64,000 nt of DNA from Egaibacter danicus (GTDB lineage Bacteria; Pseudomonadota; Gammaproteobacteria; Burkholderiales; Burkholderiaceae_C): assembly GCA_016707075.1 (NCBI GenBank), contig JADJII010000001.1, forward strand, positions 1 through 64,000, read 5' to 3'. Shown in pieces: positions 10,567 through 20,065 of this stretch. Position 1 is the stretch's first letter. Each line of letters starts with the position of its first letter. The notes under the pieces were generated by a model that was given only the letters and a program-made list of their open reading frames with translations, had not been told where the DNA came from and ran no database searches. The position numbers were made by a program, and so were the translations under genes.

Positions 10567-11796
10567 ATGCCCGTTAACCTGCCTGCTCCCAACCTGTCAG
10601 AGCTTTACCCCATAGCCGGCGTTCAGATTGGCGTCACTGAAGCTGGTGTGCGAAAAGCCAATCGCAAGGATTTGACGGTCGTGTTGATAGATGAAGGTGC
10701 CTCTGTGGCAGGCGTGTTCACAAAAAATCGTTTCTGTGCTGCGCCCGTGCAAATTTGCAGGGAGCATTTGTCTGCTGGGCATGGCATTCGCGCCATGTTG
10801 ATCAATACCGGTAATGCCAATGCTGGCACAGGCGAAGAGGGGCTTTTTCGTGCGCGCAGTACCTGCTCGGCCCTGGCGGGCAAATTGAAGCTGCCCCCTG
10901 AAAGCATTCTGCCTTTCTCGACCGGTGTGATCATGGAACCCTTGCCGAACGATCGTATTGAGGCCGGCCTGGATGCGGCCTTGGCGAATGCAGCGGAAGG
11001 TAATTGGGTGCGAGCGGCCGAAGGCATCATGACGACGGATACTGTGGCCAAGGCGTTTGGCGCGCAGGTCATGATCGATGGCGTGTTGATCAGTATTACC
11101 GGTATCAGCAAGGGGGCCGGTATGATTCACCCCAACATGGCGACCATGCTGGGTTTCATGGCGACTGATGCCAGTGTGGCACCATCGATCATGCAGCAAT
11201 TGGCCCGTGAGTTGGCCGACGGTTCGTTCAACCGTGTCACAGTTGACGGCGATACCTCGACCAATGATTCGTTTGTTGTGATCGCGACCAACAAGGCAAA
11301 GCATCCCTCCATTGATTCACTGGATAGTGCCGACGGCCGTGCCTTGAAGGCTGCCATGCTCTCGGTCGCGCGTAAACTTGCCCAGGCCATCGTGCGTGAC
11401 GGAGAAGGTGCCACCAAGTTCATCACCATTCAGGTAGAGGGCGGGAAGACGGCCGACGAATGCAGACAGGTGGCTTATGCCGTTGCCCACTCGCCGCTGG
11501 TGAAAACGGCGTTTTATGCTAGCGATCCCAACCTCGGCCGCATTCTCGCCGCCGTGGGTTATGCGGGTATTGATGACCTTGACCAGTCGCGCATTGATCT
11601 GCTTCTGGATGATGTGCACGTGGCCAAAAATGGTGGTCGGAACCCAGCCTATCGCGAAGAAGACGGGCAGCGTGTGATGAAGCAGGCAGAAATCCTGGTC
11701 CGGATTGGGCTGGGTCGTGGGCAAGCCACCGATACCGTTTGGACATGTGATCTCAGCCATGACTATGTGACGATCAATGCTGACTACCGCTCCTGA
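10567..11796 (+). CDS. argJ: bifunctional ornithine acetyltransferase / N-acetylglutamate synthase ArgJ
   Basis: ArgJ moves the acetyl group from N-acetylornithine to glutamate, the recycling route of arginine synthesis; many homologues also use acetyl-CoA. The 409-residue product contains the self-cleavage site in GAGMIHPNMATMLGF, where the Thr after NMA becomes the N-terminal nucleophile of the beta chain (about residue 191). INTGNANAGTGEEG and VDGDTSTNDS are also family motifs. It is the first gene of a short plus-strand group with the DUF815 ATPase and mutT, downstream of the secA terminator. Confidence 0.96.
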   Translation: MPVNLPAPNLSELYPIAGVQIGVTEAGVRKANRKDLTVVLIDEGASVAGVFTKNRFCAAPVQICREHLSAGHGIRAMLINTGNANAGTGEEGLFRARSTCSALAGKLKLPPESILPFSTGVIMEPLPNDRIEAGLDAALANAAEGNWVRAAEGIMTTDTVAKAFGAQVMIDGVLISITGISKGAGMIHPNMATMLGFMATDASVAPSIMQQLARELADGSFNRVTVDGDTSTNDSFVVIATNKAKHPSIDSLDSADGRALKAAMLSVARKLAQAIVRDGEGATKFITIQVEGGKTADECRQVAYAVAHSPLVKTAFYASDPNLGRILAAVGYAGIDDLDQSRIDLLLDDVHVAKNGGRNPAYREEDGQRVMKQAEILVRIGLGRGQATDTVWTCDLSHDYVTINADYRS

Positions 11797-11817
11797 TATT
11801 TGACCGACTCCAGCCAG

Positions 11818-12696
11818 ATGAACGAGAAATTTGAACATTTGTTGATGCGTGCTGAACAACTCATCAACCGGATTGAGGCCGTGCTGCCCCAACCTTTGTC
11901 CAGCCCCGACTGGACCGCTTCCGTGGCATATCGTTATCGCAAGCGCAGTTCTGGTCATGGTGCGCTGGAGCCGGTGCGTCACGTGGGTGAGATGCGTTTG
12001 AATGATCTCCAGGAAATCGATATTCAGAAGGAAAAAATCCAGCGCAACACCCTGCAGTTTGTGCAGGGAAATACGGCAAACAACGTGCTTCTGACGGGTG
12101 CACGAGGGACGGGCAAATCGTCGCTGATCAAGGCGTGCTTGAATGAATATGCCGGTCAGGGCCTGCGCCTGATTGAGGTGGATAAGGCCGATCTGACCGA
12201 TTTGCCGGATATCGTTGATGTGGTTTGCGACCGCAGCGAAAAATTCATTGTGTTTTGCGACGACTTGAGCTTTGAAGACGGGGAGCCAGGTTACAAGGCT
12301 CTCAAATCCATTCTGGATGGTTCAGTGGCTGCGACAACACCCAATGTGTTGATTTATGCCACGAGTAACCGTCGCCACTTGCTGCCAGAGTACATGAAAG
12401 AAAACCTGAGTTACACCCACACGGAAGATGGTGAAGTGCATCCCGGGGAAGTTGTGGAGGAAAAAATTTCCCTGTCTGAACGGTTTGGTTTGTGGGTAAG
12501 TTTTTATCCCTTCACGCAGGATGAATACCTCACCATCGTGGCGCAGTGGCTCACTTCCTTTGGGGTGTCAAAACCAGCTATTCACGCAGCCCGGCCTGAG
12601 GCGCTGGTCTGGGCGCTGGAGCGTGGCTCGCGCAGTGGGCGGGTGGCCTATCAGTTTGCCCGCGACTTCAGCGGAAGACATGTCGCAAACCCATGA
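11818..12696 (+). CDS. DUF815-family P-loop ATPase
   Basis: This is an AAA-type ATPase of unknown cellular function (DUF815). The P loop is LLTGARGTGKSSLIKA (about residues 90-105) and the Walker B-like strand is KFIVFCDDLSFEDGE. A sensor-like TSNRRHL follows, then the C-terminal FARDFSGRHV. I chose ATG 11818 over a TTG six codons upstream because the homologous N terminus MNEKFEHLL starts there; neither has a strong ribosome-binding site. It overlaps mutT by four bases (ATGA). Its place between argJ and mutT is conserved in related bacteria. Confidence 0.88.
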   Translation: MNEKFEHLLMRAEQLINRIEAVLPQPLSSPDWTASVAYRYRKRSSGHGALEPVRHVGEMRLNDLQEIDIQKEKIQRNTLQFVQGNTANNVLLTGARGTGKSSLIKACLNEYAGQGLRLIEVDKADLTDLPDIVDVVCDRSEKFIVFCDDLSFEDGEPGYKALKSILDGSVAATTPNVLIYATSNRRHLLPEYMKENLSYTHTEDGEVHPGEVVEEKISLSERFGLWVSFYPFTQDEYLTIVAQWLTSFGVSKPAIHAARPEALVWALERGSRSGRVAYQFARDFSGRHVANP

Positions 12697-13184
12697 ATAC
12701 CAATCCCCTGGTTGCAGATGGTGAGCAGCCTCGCAGTGGTGGTGCAGATAGAAAAATCGTCGATGTGGCGGTTGGGATTTTGATCCGGCCGGATGGCAGT
12801 TTTTTGTTGACATCCCGTCCTGAGGGCAAGGTCTATGCTGGCTACTGGGAGTTTCCTGGTGGCAAACTGGAAGCGGGTGAGACCATTGAGCAAGCCCTGA
12901 AACGCGAACTTCTGGAAGAGTTAGGTATTGAAATTGGCCCTCCCCATTTGTGGAAGATCGAAATGGTGGACTATCCACACGCGCTGGTGCGCCTGAATTT
13001 CTGCAAGCTTTTCACTTGGAAGGGCGAACTTCAAATGCGCGAGGCGCAGTTATTCTCCTGGCAGCAGCTACCGGTTCAAGTTACTCCAGTCTTGCCAGGT
13101 ACCGTACCGGTATTGGCCTGGTTTGCACAGGAGGGAAATTTTGAAGGCGCTACACATTTTGTAGCTGCCAGCGCAATTAAATAG
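12693..13184 (+). CDS. mutT: Nudix hydrolase, MutT-like (8-oxo-dGTP diphosphatase)
   Basis: MutT-type enzymes remove 8-oxo-dGTP from the nucleotide pool. The 163-residue protein has a complete Nudix box at about residues 56-78, visible as GGKLEAGETIEQALKRE followed by LLEELG. PGGKLEAGE and the MutT-typical WEFPGG stretch support the subgroup. It is coupled to the DUF815 gene by an ATGA overlap and sits in the conserved mutT-yacG-zapD-coaE neighbourhood, although yacG onward lies on the opposite strand here. The last residues (VAASAIK) are encoded by a partial copy of the dispersed repeat at 13156-13202, which also supplies the stop codon. Confidence 0.9.
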   Translation: MNTNPLVADGEQPRSGGADRKIVDVAVGILIRPDGSFLLTSRPEGKVYAGYWEFPGGKLEAGETIEQALKRELLEELGIEIGPPHLWKIEMVDYPHALVRLNFCKLFTWKGELQMREAQLFSWQQLPVQVTPVLPGTVPVLAWFAQEGNFEGATHFVAASAIK

Positions 13185-13202
13185 GGCGCTAAAGGTTTTA
13201 TT
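13156..13202. repeat. dispersed short repeat, copy overlapping the mutT 3' end
   Basis: The stretch TGTAGCTGCCAGCGCAATTA and the following AAATAGGGCGCTAAAGGTTT matches the pattern of the copy at 51251-51300 (TAGCTGCTTACGC, then GG-CTAAAGG). The match is imperfect and judged by eye. Confidence 0.5.
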
Positions 13203-13220
13203 TATGCACGGATTGCGGGA

Positions 13221-13439
13221 TTACTGCAACTTTGCATCACCGTATATCTGGCCTTCAGGTGGCGCTTCCGTTGGTACCCGAAAAGTCTCGCTGGCCCACG
13301 CCCCAAAGTCAAGATTCTTGCAGCGTTCGCTGCAGAAGGGGCGAAAGGGGTTGCTTGGGGCATAGACGCTCTCACCTGCGCATGAGGGGCAGGTGACACG
13401 CCGGGTCTCACCGGGATCGATGTTGTCAGGCTCACTCAT
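13221..13439 (-). CDS. yacG: DNA gyrase inhibitor YacG (zinc-binding)
   Basis: YacG is a small zinc protein that inhibits DNA gyrase in the best-studied case. The product is 72 residues with the four-cysteine site TCPSCAG and FCSERCKNLDFGAWASE, which is diagnostic. I placed the start at the ATG giving MSEPDNIDPG; an upstream ATG at 13454 would add five residues and neither has a clear ribosome-binding site. It is the last gene of the minus-strand pilBCD-coaE-zapD-yacG group, convergent with mutT. Confidence 0.9.
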   Translation of the reverse strand: MSEPDNIDPGETRRVTCPSCAGESVYAPSNPFRPFCSERCKNLDFGAWASETFRVPTEAPPEGQIYGDAKLQ

Positions 13440-13479
13440 CTTGAAAAGGCGCATTAGGCGCAGAAAAACAGGCGCAAGA

Positions 13480-14262
13480 TCAGGAACACAGAGTCAGTTC
13501 AAAAGTCGCATCTTCACCAGTGGAATGAAGGCGATCATCGGCTTCGTGGCGCATCAACCTGATCGACACCATCAAACGATTTCCACTGATCTCAGGAATG
13601 AGTCCCAGCGCAGGGTCCAAAGTCAGCCGCAAAAGTTGAAAGGTTCTGCCCTGTGGCAGGTTCTGCTGGAACTGGCCTGCACTGGCGATGACTTTCTGAG
13701 GTGCGCCAGAGTCGCGCAACAGAGTCAATAGCAGACGAACCGATTCGGCCAGTGGGCTGAATTTCTCTGCCCAACGAGTCAGGTCACTGCGTCGCTTTTC
13801 GCAACTCTCATGTTGCCAAGCATAGTATGCCGGCAGGTCGAATTCGCACGTGCCGCCAGGAATGCCCACGCGGCTGCGAATACCCATGAGCCAATCGTTT
13901 TCCGTCAGTGACTGGCCTGCTTTTCCAGGAACACTGTTGAGGGCAGAAAAACACTGATCCAGTCTGCCGACAACCTCGTCCAGAACGCCCTCGGCAATGG
14001 CCGGGTTGCCACGATAACCATTGAGGATTTGCTTTTGTTTGTCGAGGTCCTTGAGAACATCAGACTTCAGATCAGCGCGGGCGCCGACATCCATGACTTC
14101 GAACAACGTCGTCAGCGCATAGTGATGATCAATGGCGTCGTCACGAGAAACGAGCACGCGAAGACGACGGAATAAATGCTCCAGACGCAGGTAGGTGCGT
14201 ATGCGTTCATTAAAAGGATATTCGTACAGTATCACGCTAATTTTTTCCGGTGAACGAATCAT
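13480..14262 (-). CDS. zapD: cell division protein ZapD
   Basis: ZapD crosslinks FtsZ filaments and stabilises the Z ring. The 260-residue product has the family start ISVILYEYPFNERIRTYLRLEHLF, split here as ISVILYEYPFNERIRT and YLRLEHLF, followed by LTTLFEVMDVGARADLKSD and the C-terminal half with CEFDLPAYYAWQH. Length matches the family. It overlaps coaE by four bases, so the two are probably translationally coupled. Confidence 0.95.
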   Translation of the reverse strand: MIRSPEKISVILYEYPFNERIRTYLRLEHLFRRLRVLVSRDDAIDHHYALTTLFEVMDVGARADLKSDVLKDLDKQKQILNGYRGNPAIAEGVLDEVVGRLDQCFSALNSVPGKAGQSLTENDWLMGIRSRVGIPGGTCEFDLPAYYAWQHESCEKRRSDLTRWAEKFSPLAESVRLLLTLLRDSGAPQKVIASAGQFQQNLPQGRTFQLLRLTLDPALGLIPEISGNRLMVSIRLMRHEADDRLHSTGEDATFELTLCS

Positions 14263-14867
14263 AGCCCGAAGCGAAGGGGTATTTGGCCTGCCTCGGTAGC
14301 CAGCTGCTCAAGTGACAGTCCCACGTTATAAATTACCCAATCGGCAGCCTTCAACCGGTTCTCACGGCGGGTTTGGGATGCGATGATTTTTTCTACCGCT
14401 TCGCGTGTCAACTCACTGCGTGACATGACACGCTCGACCTGAGCTTCGGATGTGCAGTCAACTACTATCACCCTGTCGACTTTTCGACGCCAGTAGCCTG
14501 ACTCAACCAGCAGCGGTATATCAAAAACTATGCAGGACTTGTCGCGCTCCACAGCATCAGCAGCCTGCCGCCAGGCCTCCTGGCCGACGAGTGGATGAAT
14601 GATGTCTTCAAGCCGTCTGCGGGCGTCAGAATCCGTGTATGCAAGTTGACGCATCGCGTTGCGATCCAGCGCGCCATTGGTCGTGATGAAAGCGGTGCCA
14701 AATTCACGGCCGATGGCCCCAATAGCCAAGCCGCCAGCGGCTGTCATACTGCGTGAAATGGCATCTGCGTCAATGATTGCTGCACCACGCTGGCGAAGGA
14801 AGCCTGCAACTGTGCTTTTGCCGCTGCCAATGCCACCGGTCAGGCCTAGCCGCAGTGTCGGCGCCAT
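14259..14867 (-). CDS. coaE: dephospho-CoA kinase CoaE
   Basis: CoaE phosphorylates dephospho-CoA, the last step of coenzyme A synthesis. The 202-residue protein has the P loop GLTGGIGSGKSTVAGFL near the N terminus, the DADAISR motif, and the lid/CoA-binding region with IIHPLVG and FDIPLLVESG. It lies between pilD, three bases upstream, and zapD, which it overlaps. Confidence 0.96.
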   Translation of the reverse strand: MAPTLRLGLTGGIGSGKSTVAGFLRQRGAAIIDADAISRSMTAAGGLAIGAIGREFGTAFITTNGALDRNAMRQLAYTDSDARRRLEDIIHPLVGQEAWRQAADAVERDKSCIVFDIPLLVESGYWRRKVDRVIVVDCTSEAQVERVMSRSELTREAVEKIIASQTRRENRLKAADWVIYNVGLSLEQLATEAGQIPLRFGL

Positions 14868-14870
14868 CAG

Positions 14871-15716
14871 TCAAAGTCCGATAACACGCAGAATGGACTG
14901 AGCTCCGAAGAGTAACGAAGCCAGACCAGAGAGCGCCAGGAAGGGGCCAAACGGTACATAACCTCCTTCCCGAAGGCCTCGGGTGAATTTCATGCCGATT
15001 CCGATAATCGCGCCGATGACGGACGCCATCAAAATCATCGGAATGAGTGCTTCCCAGCCAAACCAGGCACCCAGCGCAGCAAACAATTTGAAATCTCCGT
15101 AGCCCATTCCTTCTTTTCCGGTGGCAAGCTTGAATAGCCAGTAAATAGTCCACAGAGACAGGTATCCGGCGACAGCGCCCCATAGCGCGGAGTTGAGCGG
15201 CACGGTAGTCCATTTCAGCGCGGCGAAAACCAGACCCGCCCATAGCAAAGGCAGTGTTAGATCGTCGGGGAGCAGGGTGGTATCCCAATCAATCAGCGCC
15301 AGAGCCAAGAGGACCGCAGAAAACCCGCACCATGCCAAGGCGGTGGCTGTAATTCCCCATTTCCAACCGCAGAACGCAAAAAGAAATCCGGAACTGAGTT
15401 CTACCAATGGGTACCGCAAACTGATGGTCGTGCCACAGGCGGAACACTTCCCGCGCAAAAACAGATAACTCACGACGGGAATATTTTCAAACCAGCGAAT
15501 TTGATGCCCACACTGCTGGCATCTTGACCGCGGAAGCATCAAATTGAAAACTTCTGTCTGCTCGGGTATTTTGCCTACCATTTCGGCGCATTCCACAGCC
15601 CATTGACGCTCCAGCATCTTTGGCAATCGATAAATCAGGACGTTCAGGAAGCTCCCGATCAGCAACCCCAGCAGTCCGGCCAAGGCTACAACAATCCATA
15701 AGTCAGCCAGCATCAA
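14871..15716 (-). CDS. pilD: type 4 prepilin peptidase/methyltransferase PilD
   Basis: PilD cleaves the leader of type IV pilins and type II secretion pseudopilins and methylates the new N terminus. The 281-residue polytopic protein has the zinc-binding tetracysteine region (CQQCGHQIRW and CSACGTTISLRYP) and the two catalytic aspartates in ALIDWDTTLLPDDLTLP and GMGYGDFKLFAALGAWFGW. GSFLNVLIYRLP near the N terminus is also a hallmark. It overlaps pilC by four bases. Confidence 0.96.
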   Translation of the reverse strand: MMLADLWIVVALAGLLGLLIGSFLNVLIYRLPKMLERQWAVECAEMVGKIPEQTEVFNLMLPRSRCQQCGHQIRWFENIPVVSYLFLRGKCSACGTTISLRYPLVELSSGFLFAFCGWKWGITATALAWCGFSAVLLALALIDWDTTLLPDDLTLPLLWAGLVFAALKWTTVPLNSALWGAVAGYLSLWTIYWLFKLATGKEGMGYGDFKLFAALGAWFGWEALIPMILMASVIGAIIGIGMKFTRGLREGGYVPFGPFLALSGLASLLFGAQSILRVIGL

Positions 15717-16933
15717 ACAACCTGGCCGATCTTGAAGATGGGGAGGTACATGGAAACAACGATGCCACCGATGATCACGCCCAAAACAACGATGATGATG
15801 GGCTCCATGAGGCTCGAAATACCGGCGACCATGTCATCCACCTCTGCTTCATAGAAGTCGGCAGCCTTGCCGAGCATGTGGTCGATAGAGCCTGATTCTT
15901 CACCAATGGCGCACATCTGCAATACCATGGAAGGGAACAGGTTTGCATTGGTCATGGCAACCGTCAGGGCGGTTCCGGTTGAAACCTCCTGCTGGATCTT
16001 CACGGTGGCCTTTGTGAAAACCGAGTTGCCAGCGGCACCGCCCACGGAGTCCAGTGCTTCAACAAGAGGAACACCTGCTGCGAACATCGTGGCCAAGGTT
16101 CGTGTCCATCGGGCAATACATGACTTTTCGACCAATGTGCCAAAAATAGGAAGTTTCAGCATCAACCGGTCCATGAAATGCTGCACTTTTTCGTTGCGTC
16201 TCCAGGCCTGCATAAAGAAGTAGAAGCCACCGATCAGTCCGCCAAAGATGAGCCACCAGTAGCTTACAAAAAATTCACTGATGGCAATCACAACCAGGGT
16301 TGGCGCTGGCAAGTCCGCACCGAAAGAACTGAATACTTCCTTGAAGGCCGGGATCACGAAAATCATGATGACCGCAACGACCACGAAAGCCACCACAAGC
16401 ACCGATATCGGATACATCAGCGCTGACTTGATCTTTGATTTGATGGCTTCGGTTTTCTCCATGTAAACCGCGAGCCTGTCCAGAAGCTGGTCCAGAATAC
16501 CGGCCGCCTCACCAGCCTCCACCAGATTGCAATAGAGGTTGTCAAAGTACAGTGGATACTTGCGAAAAGCGACGCTCAATGAAGTGCCGGTTTCAACGTC
16601 GGTGCGAATATCGTTGAGTAGTTTGGTAACCCTTGGATTGGGATTGCCTCGGCCAACGATGTCAAAAGCCTGGAGAAGTGGCACACCAGCTTTCATCATG
16701 GTTGCAAGCTGACGCGTGAAGATGGCCATGTCCTTGGGTTTGATGCTGCTACCAGCACTCATGCGCCGGCGTTTGATCTTTACCGGCGTGACGCCCTGCC
16801 GACGCAACATCGACTGCACCTGGTTTTCGCCAGATGCCCGTGTTTCACCACGAACCTGCTTTCCGTTACGATCTTTGCCTTCCCATTCAAAGACAAACTC
16901 TTTTGTATTCTTGGACTTCGCAGTTGTAGCCAT
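15713..16933 (-). CDS. pilC: type IV pilus inner-membrane platform protein PilC
   Basis: PilC is the GspF-family membrane platform of the type IV pilus machine. The 406-residue protein has two repeated GspF domains, the first containing FTRQLATMMKAGVPLLQAFD and the second WTRTLATMFAAGVPLVEALD. Three membrane segments are apparent, the last near the C terminus (IIIVVLGVIIGGIVVSMYLP). It sits between pilB and pilD. Confidence 0.96.
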   Translation of the reverse strand: MATTAKSKNTKEFVFEWEGKDRNGKQVRGETRASGENQVQSMLRRQGVTPVKIKRRRMSAGSSIKPKDMAIFTRQLATMMKAGVPLLQAFDIVGRGNPNPRVTKLLNDIRTDVETGTSLSVAFRKYPLYFDNLYCNLVEAGEAAGILDQLLDRLAVYMEKTEAIKSKIKSALMYPISVLVVAFVVVAVIMIFVIPAFKEVFSSFGADLPAPTLVVIAISEFFVSYWWLIFGGLIGGFYFFMQAWRRNEKVQHFMDRLMLKLPIFGTLVEKSCIARWTRTLATMFAAGVPLVEALDSVGGAAGNSVFTKATVKIQQEVSTGTALTVAMTNANLFPSMVLQMCAIGEESGSIDHMLGKAADFYEAEVDDMVAGISSLMEPIIIVVLGVIIGGIVVSMYLPIFKIGQVV

Positions 16934-16956
16934 AGTGCCCCTTGGGTTTTCTCGTT

Positions 16957-18690
16957 CTATTCGTTAGTGACGGCCAGTACTTCCTCAAGGGAAGTCAGCC
17001 CAAGTTTGACTTTGTGCAAACCCGCCTGGCGCAAAGAGCGCACACCCTCTCGGGCAGCTTGTTCGGCAATATCAACAGCACTGCCGTCACGCAGAATGAT
17101 CTTCTGAATTTCTTCCGTGATAGGCATGACCTGATAGATGCCAACCCGACCTTTATAGCCGTTATTGCAGGCGGAGCAACCGACTGGCCGATAAGTAACC
17201 CAACTGCCGTCCAGTTCACTTTTATCAAAACCCGCGTCTAACATTGCTTTCTTGGGAATATCCGCAACAGCTTTGCAATTCACACACAGGCGCCTGGCCA
17301 GGCGCTGGGCCGTGATCAGGATGACACTGGATGCAATGTTGAAAGGCGCGATGCCCATATTGCGCATGCGCGTCAGGGTTGTCGGCGCATCATTCGTGTG
17401 AAGTGTCGAAAGAACAAGGTGCCCGGTTTGTGCAGCCTTGATGGCGATATCCGACGTCTCGAGATCACGAATTTCGCCGACCATGATGATATCGGGGTCT
17501 TGCCGCAAAAATGATTTCAGGGCGGCGGCGAAAGTCAAGCCTGCCTTTTCATTGACGTTTACCTGATTCACCCCGGGAAGGTTAATCTCGGCGGGGTCTT
17601 CGGCTGTCGCTATGTTGACGCCAGGCTTATTGAGCAAATTCAGGCAGGTGTACAGAGATACGGTTTTGCCCGAGCCTGTGGGACCAGTGACCAAAATCAT
17701 GCCGTAAGGCCGGCCGATGGCATGCATCAGTCGTTCTTTTTCTTCCGGTTCGTAACCCAGCGCGTCAATGCCCAGCTTGGCACTGCTCGGATCCAGAATA
17801 CGGATGACGATCTTTTCGCCAAACAGCGTAGGCAACGTGCTGACACGAAAGTCGATGACCCGATCAGGACCGACTTTGAGTTTCATCTTGCCATCTTGAG
17901 GGACACGTTTTTCAGAAATGTCCATTCTTGAGATGACTTTGATGCGAGAGGCCAGCTTGTCTTTGATGGCTACTGGCGGTGAAGCAATTTCCCGCAACTC
18001 GCCATCAACACGAAATCTAACCCGGTAGTTGTGCTCATAGGGCTCAAAGTGCAAGTCGGATGCACGCATGGTGAACGCGTCCATGAGCATCTTGTGCAAG
18101 AACTTGACGACTGGCGCATCTTCAACTTCTGCCAGATTGGATTGATTGTTGTCGCCGATGGCATCCGCAGCAGCAGCATCGAACTCAAATTCGCTGCCAA
18201 TGATGTCTTCCATCGCCTCTGTGGCCGTGGTGGAGTTTTCCTCCACCAGCTTCAGTAGCTTGTCGTATTCGGCAATGACCCAATCGAGACCCAGTTGGGT
18301 CGAAAACTTGATGCGCTCGGCAGCCTCCTGATCTGACGGGTCAGCAGTTGCAACAATCAGGCGGTTGTTGCGTTTGTTGAGGACGATGACCCGGTAGTCC
18401 TGGCAGATTCGGCCGTCCAGCAACCCTTTAGGCAGGCGCTTTGGATCAACAGCGTCCAAGTCGATCAGTGGCGCAGCATAAGCCGAAGACATGGTGTGGG
18501 CAAGGTCAGATGCCGAAACTGCGCCCGACCCCATCAGCTCAGCAATGAAGCTGGTTCTGCCTGTGGAAGCCTTTTTGTAAATCTCCTCGGCGGACTTTTG
18601 CCCCAGTTTGCCAGCCAACACCAGCGCCCGACCGAGGCCGGGGAGTGCGGTAGAAGGAGATTCACGAGGGGAGGTATCGACGGCGGCCAT
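16957..18690 (-). CDS. pilB: type IV pilus extension ATPase PilB
   Basis: PilB is the GspE-family hexameric ATPase that drives pilus extension. The 577-residue protein has an N-terminal MshE/GspE-N domain, Walker A GPTGSGKTVSLYTCLNLL, an Asp box (TAEDPAEINLPG), Walker B MVGEIRDLETSD, a His box (LSTLHTND) and a tetracysteine zinc site formed by CVNCKA and CSACNNGYKG. No pilin gene lies nearby, so pilA must be elsewhere. It is the first gene of the minus-strand pilBCD group. Confidence 0.96.
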   Translation of the reverse strand: MAAVDTSPRESPSTALPGLGRALVLAGKLGQKSAEEIYKKASTGRTSFIAELMGSGAVSASDLAHTMSSAYAAPLIDLDAVDPKRLPKGLLDGRICQDYRVIVLNKRNNRLIVATADPSDQEAAERIKFSTQLGLDWVIAEYDKLLKLVEENSTTATEAMEDIIGSEFEFDAAAADAIGDNNQSNLAEVEDAPVVKFLHKMLMDAFTMRASDLHFEPYEHNYRVRFRVDGELREIASPPVAIKDKLASRIKVISRMDISEKRVPQDGKMKLKVGPDRVIDFRVSTLPTLFGEKIVIRILDPSSAKLGIDALGYEPEEKERLMHAIGRPYGMILVTGPTGSGKTVSLYTCLNLLNKPGVNIATAEDPAEINLPGVNQVNVNEKAGLTFAAALKSFLRQDPDIIMVGEIRDLETSDIAIKAAQTGHLVLSTLHTNDAPTTLTRMRNMGIAPFNIASSVILITAQRLARRLCVNCKAVADIPKKAMLDAGFDKSELDGSWVTYRPVGCSACNNGYKGRVGIYQVMPITEEIQKIILRDGSAVDIAEQAAREGVRSLRQAGLHKVKLGLTSLEEVLAVTNE

Positions 18691-18706
18691 GACCCAAAAA
18701 TGTACT

Positions 18707-18725
18707 GTGAGAAGCTATATTCGGC
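18707..18725. repeat. dispersed repeat fragment upstream of pilB
   Basis: On the minus strand this reads as the left end of the repeat family. It shares AATATAGCTTCTCAC with the copy at 21797-21851. It lies just upstream of the pilB start. Confidence 0.5.
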
Positions 18726-18812
18726 TAATCATCGCTGATTGGCTGGTTGAAGTAAATTGAAAATAGGCTGTGCGAGGCTTCAGCCCCTATCCGCGTTGCG
18801 CGGCAACAAATG

Positions 18813-18892
<80 letters not shown>

Positions 18893-18918
18893 AAGCGGGT
18901 TCTGACTGCACTGAAAAT

Positions 18919-19953
18919 TCAGGAGTTTCGACCCAGTAACTGGGTTGCCAATTGTATCAAACAGTAAGTATGCGGCCCCTCAGGCAATTGCCTGGCTGCG
19001 TTGATGGCGCGCCTAGCCTCCCGCATGGCCGCTTCGCGCGAAACGTCGATAGCGCCGGTAGCATTCACAACCTGAATGACGTCATCCAGCATGGCCACGC
19101 CTCCGGTTTCGATGGCTTGCCGGACTATGTTGCGCTGGGCTGAATCCCCGCGTTCCATGGCAGCTATCAGGGGGAGGGTGGTTTTGCCTTCACGAAGATC
19201 GTCACCGATGCTTTTCCCCATGACATGGTGATCACCGGCGTAATCAAGGACGTCGTCGATGATTTGAAACGCAGTCCCCAAAGCCTGACCGTAGTCGGCA
19301 CAAGCAGCCTCCAGCCTGGCGGTTGCCCCCGAAAGAATGGCGCCAACCCGGGCACTGGCTTCAAAGAGTTTGGCAGTTTTGGAGCGGATCACCTGAAGGT
19401 AATTGGCCTCGTCAAGGGCTGCGTTGTGCATGTTCATCAATTGCAGAACTTCGCCTTCGGCGATGACATTGGTCGCATCAGCCAATACCTGCATGATGCG
19501 CATGTCCTGGGCATCCACCATCATCTGAAATGCCCGGGAGTAGAGGAAATCCCCCACCAATACGCTTGCCGGATTGCCAAATCGCTCATTCGCGGTTGCG
19601 TTCCCGCGACGCATGATCGAATCGTCCACGACGTCATCGTGCAACAAAGTGGCCGTATGGATGAATTCGACCACTGCCGCCAGGTTGTGACGTTGAGGCC
19701 CCTGGAACCCCAATGCTCCGCTTGCCAGCAACAACAAGGCAGGCCGCAGGCGCTTTCCACCTGCTGAAATGATGTAGCGGGAGACCTCGCCTACTAGAGG
19801 GACGCCCGAATCCAGTCGCAAGGCGATAACGCGGTCCACTTCCCGCATGTCGCCTGCGATGATGGAAAGGGAAGACTCCGGGGATGGGGGATGGGGCTGC
19901 AAAATGGTGAAAACCGGTGAAGTAACCAAGATTATAGAAACCGGCCAGGCCAA
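18919..19953 (-). CDS. ispB: octaprenyl-diphosphate synthase (ubiquinone side chain)
   Basis: IspB builds the octaprenyl tail of ubiquinone from farnesyl diphosphate and isopentenyl diphosphate. The 344-residue product has both aspartate-rich motifs of trans-prenyltransferases: LLHDDVVDDSIMRRG and FQIIDDVLDYAGD. GGKRLRPALLLLAS is the conserved substrate-binding segment. The start is uncertain: a TTG at 19953 has GGAG about eight bases upstream, and another TTG at 19902 would trim 17 residues. It is divergent from rplU. Confidence 0.93.
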   Translation of the reverse strand: MAWPVSIILVTSPVFTILQPHPPSPESSLSIIAGDMREVDRVIALRLDSGVPLVGEVSRYIISAGGKRLRPALLLLASGALGFQGPQRHNLAAVVEFIHTATLLHDDVVDDSIMRRGNATANERFGNPASVLVGDFLYSRAFQMMVDAQDMRIMQVLADATNVIAEGEVLQLMNMHNAALDEANYLQVIRSKTAKLFEASARVGAILSGATARLEAACADYGQALGTAFQIIDDVLDYAGDHHVMGKSIGDDLREGKTTLPLIAAMERGDSAQRNIVRQAIETGGVAMLDDVIQVVNATGAIDVSREAAMREARRAINAARQLPEGPHTYCLIQLATQLLGRNS

Positions 19954-20008
19954 TTTACCCGCTCCAGTTGCCCAGACTTCGGAAAATATGTTAGTGAGTC
20001 CAAACCAT

Positions 20009-20016
20009 GTTATACT
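20009..20016 (+). promoter_or_regulatory. probable extended -10 promoter for rplU-rpmA
   Basis: TG-T-TATACT lies 50 bases before the rplU start in the gap divergent from ispB. It is a near-perfect extended -10 element; no convincing -35 box is seen at the usual distance, as is common for extended -10 promoters. Confidence 0.55.
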
Positions 20017-20065
20017 TTTGGGCTCTGCGAAAATTCGTTCCCAGAGCTAAATTGAAGAGGTCAAC

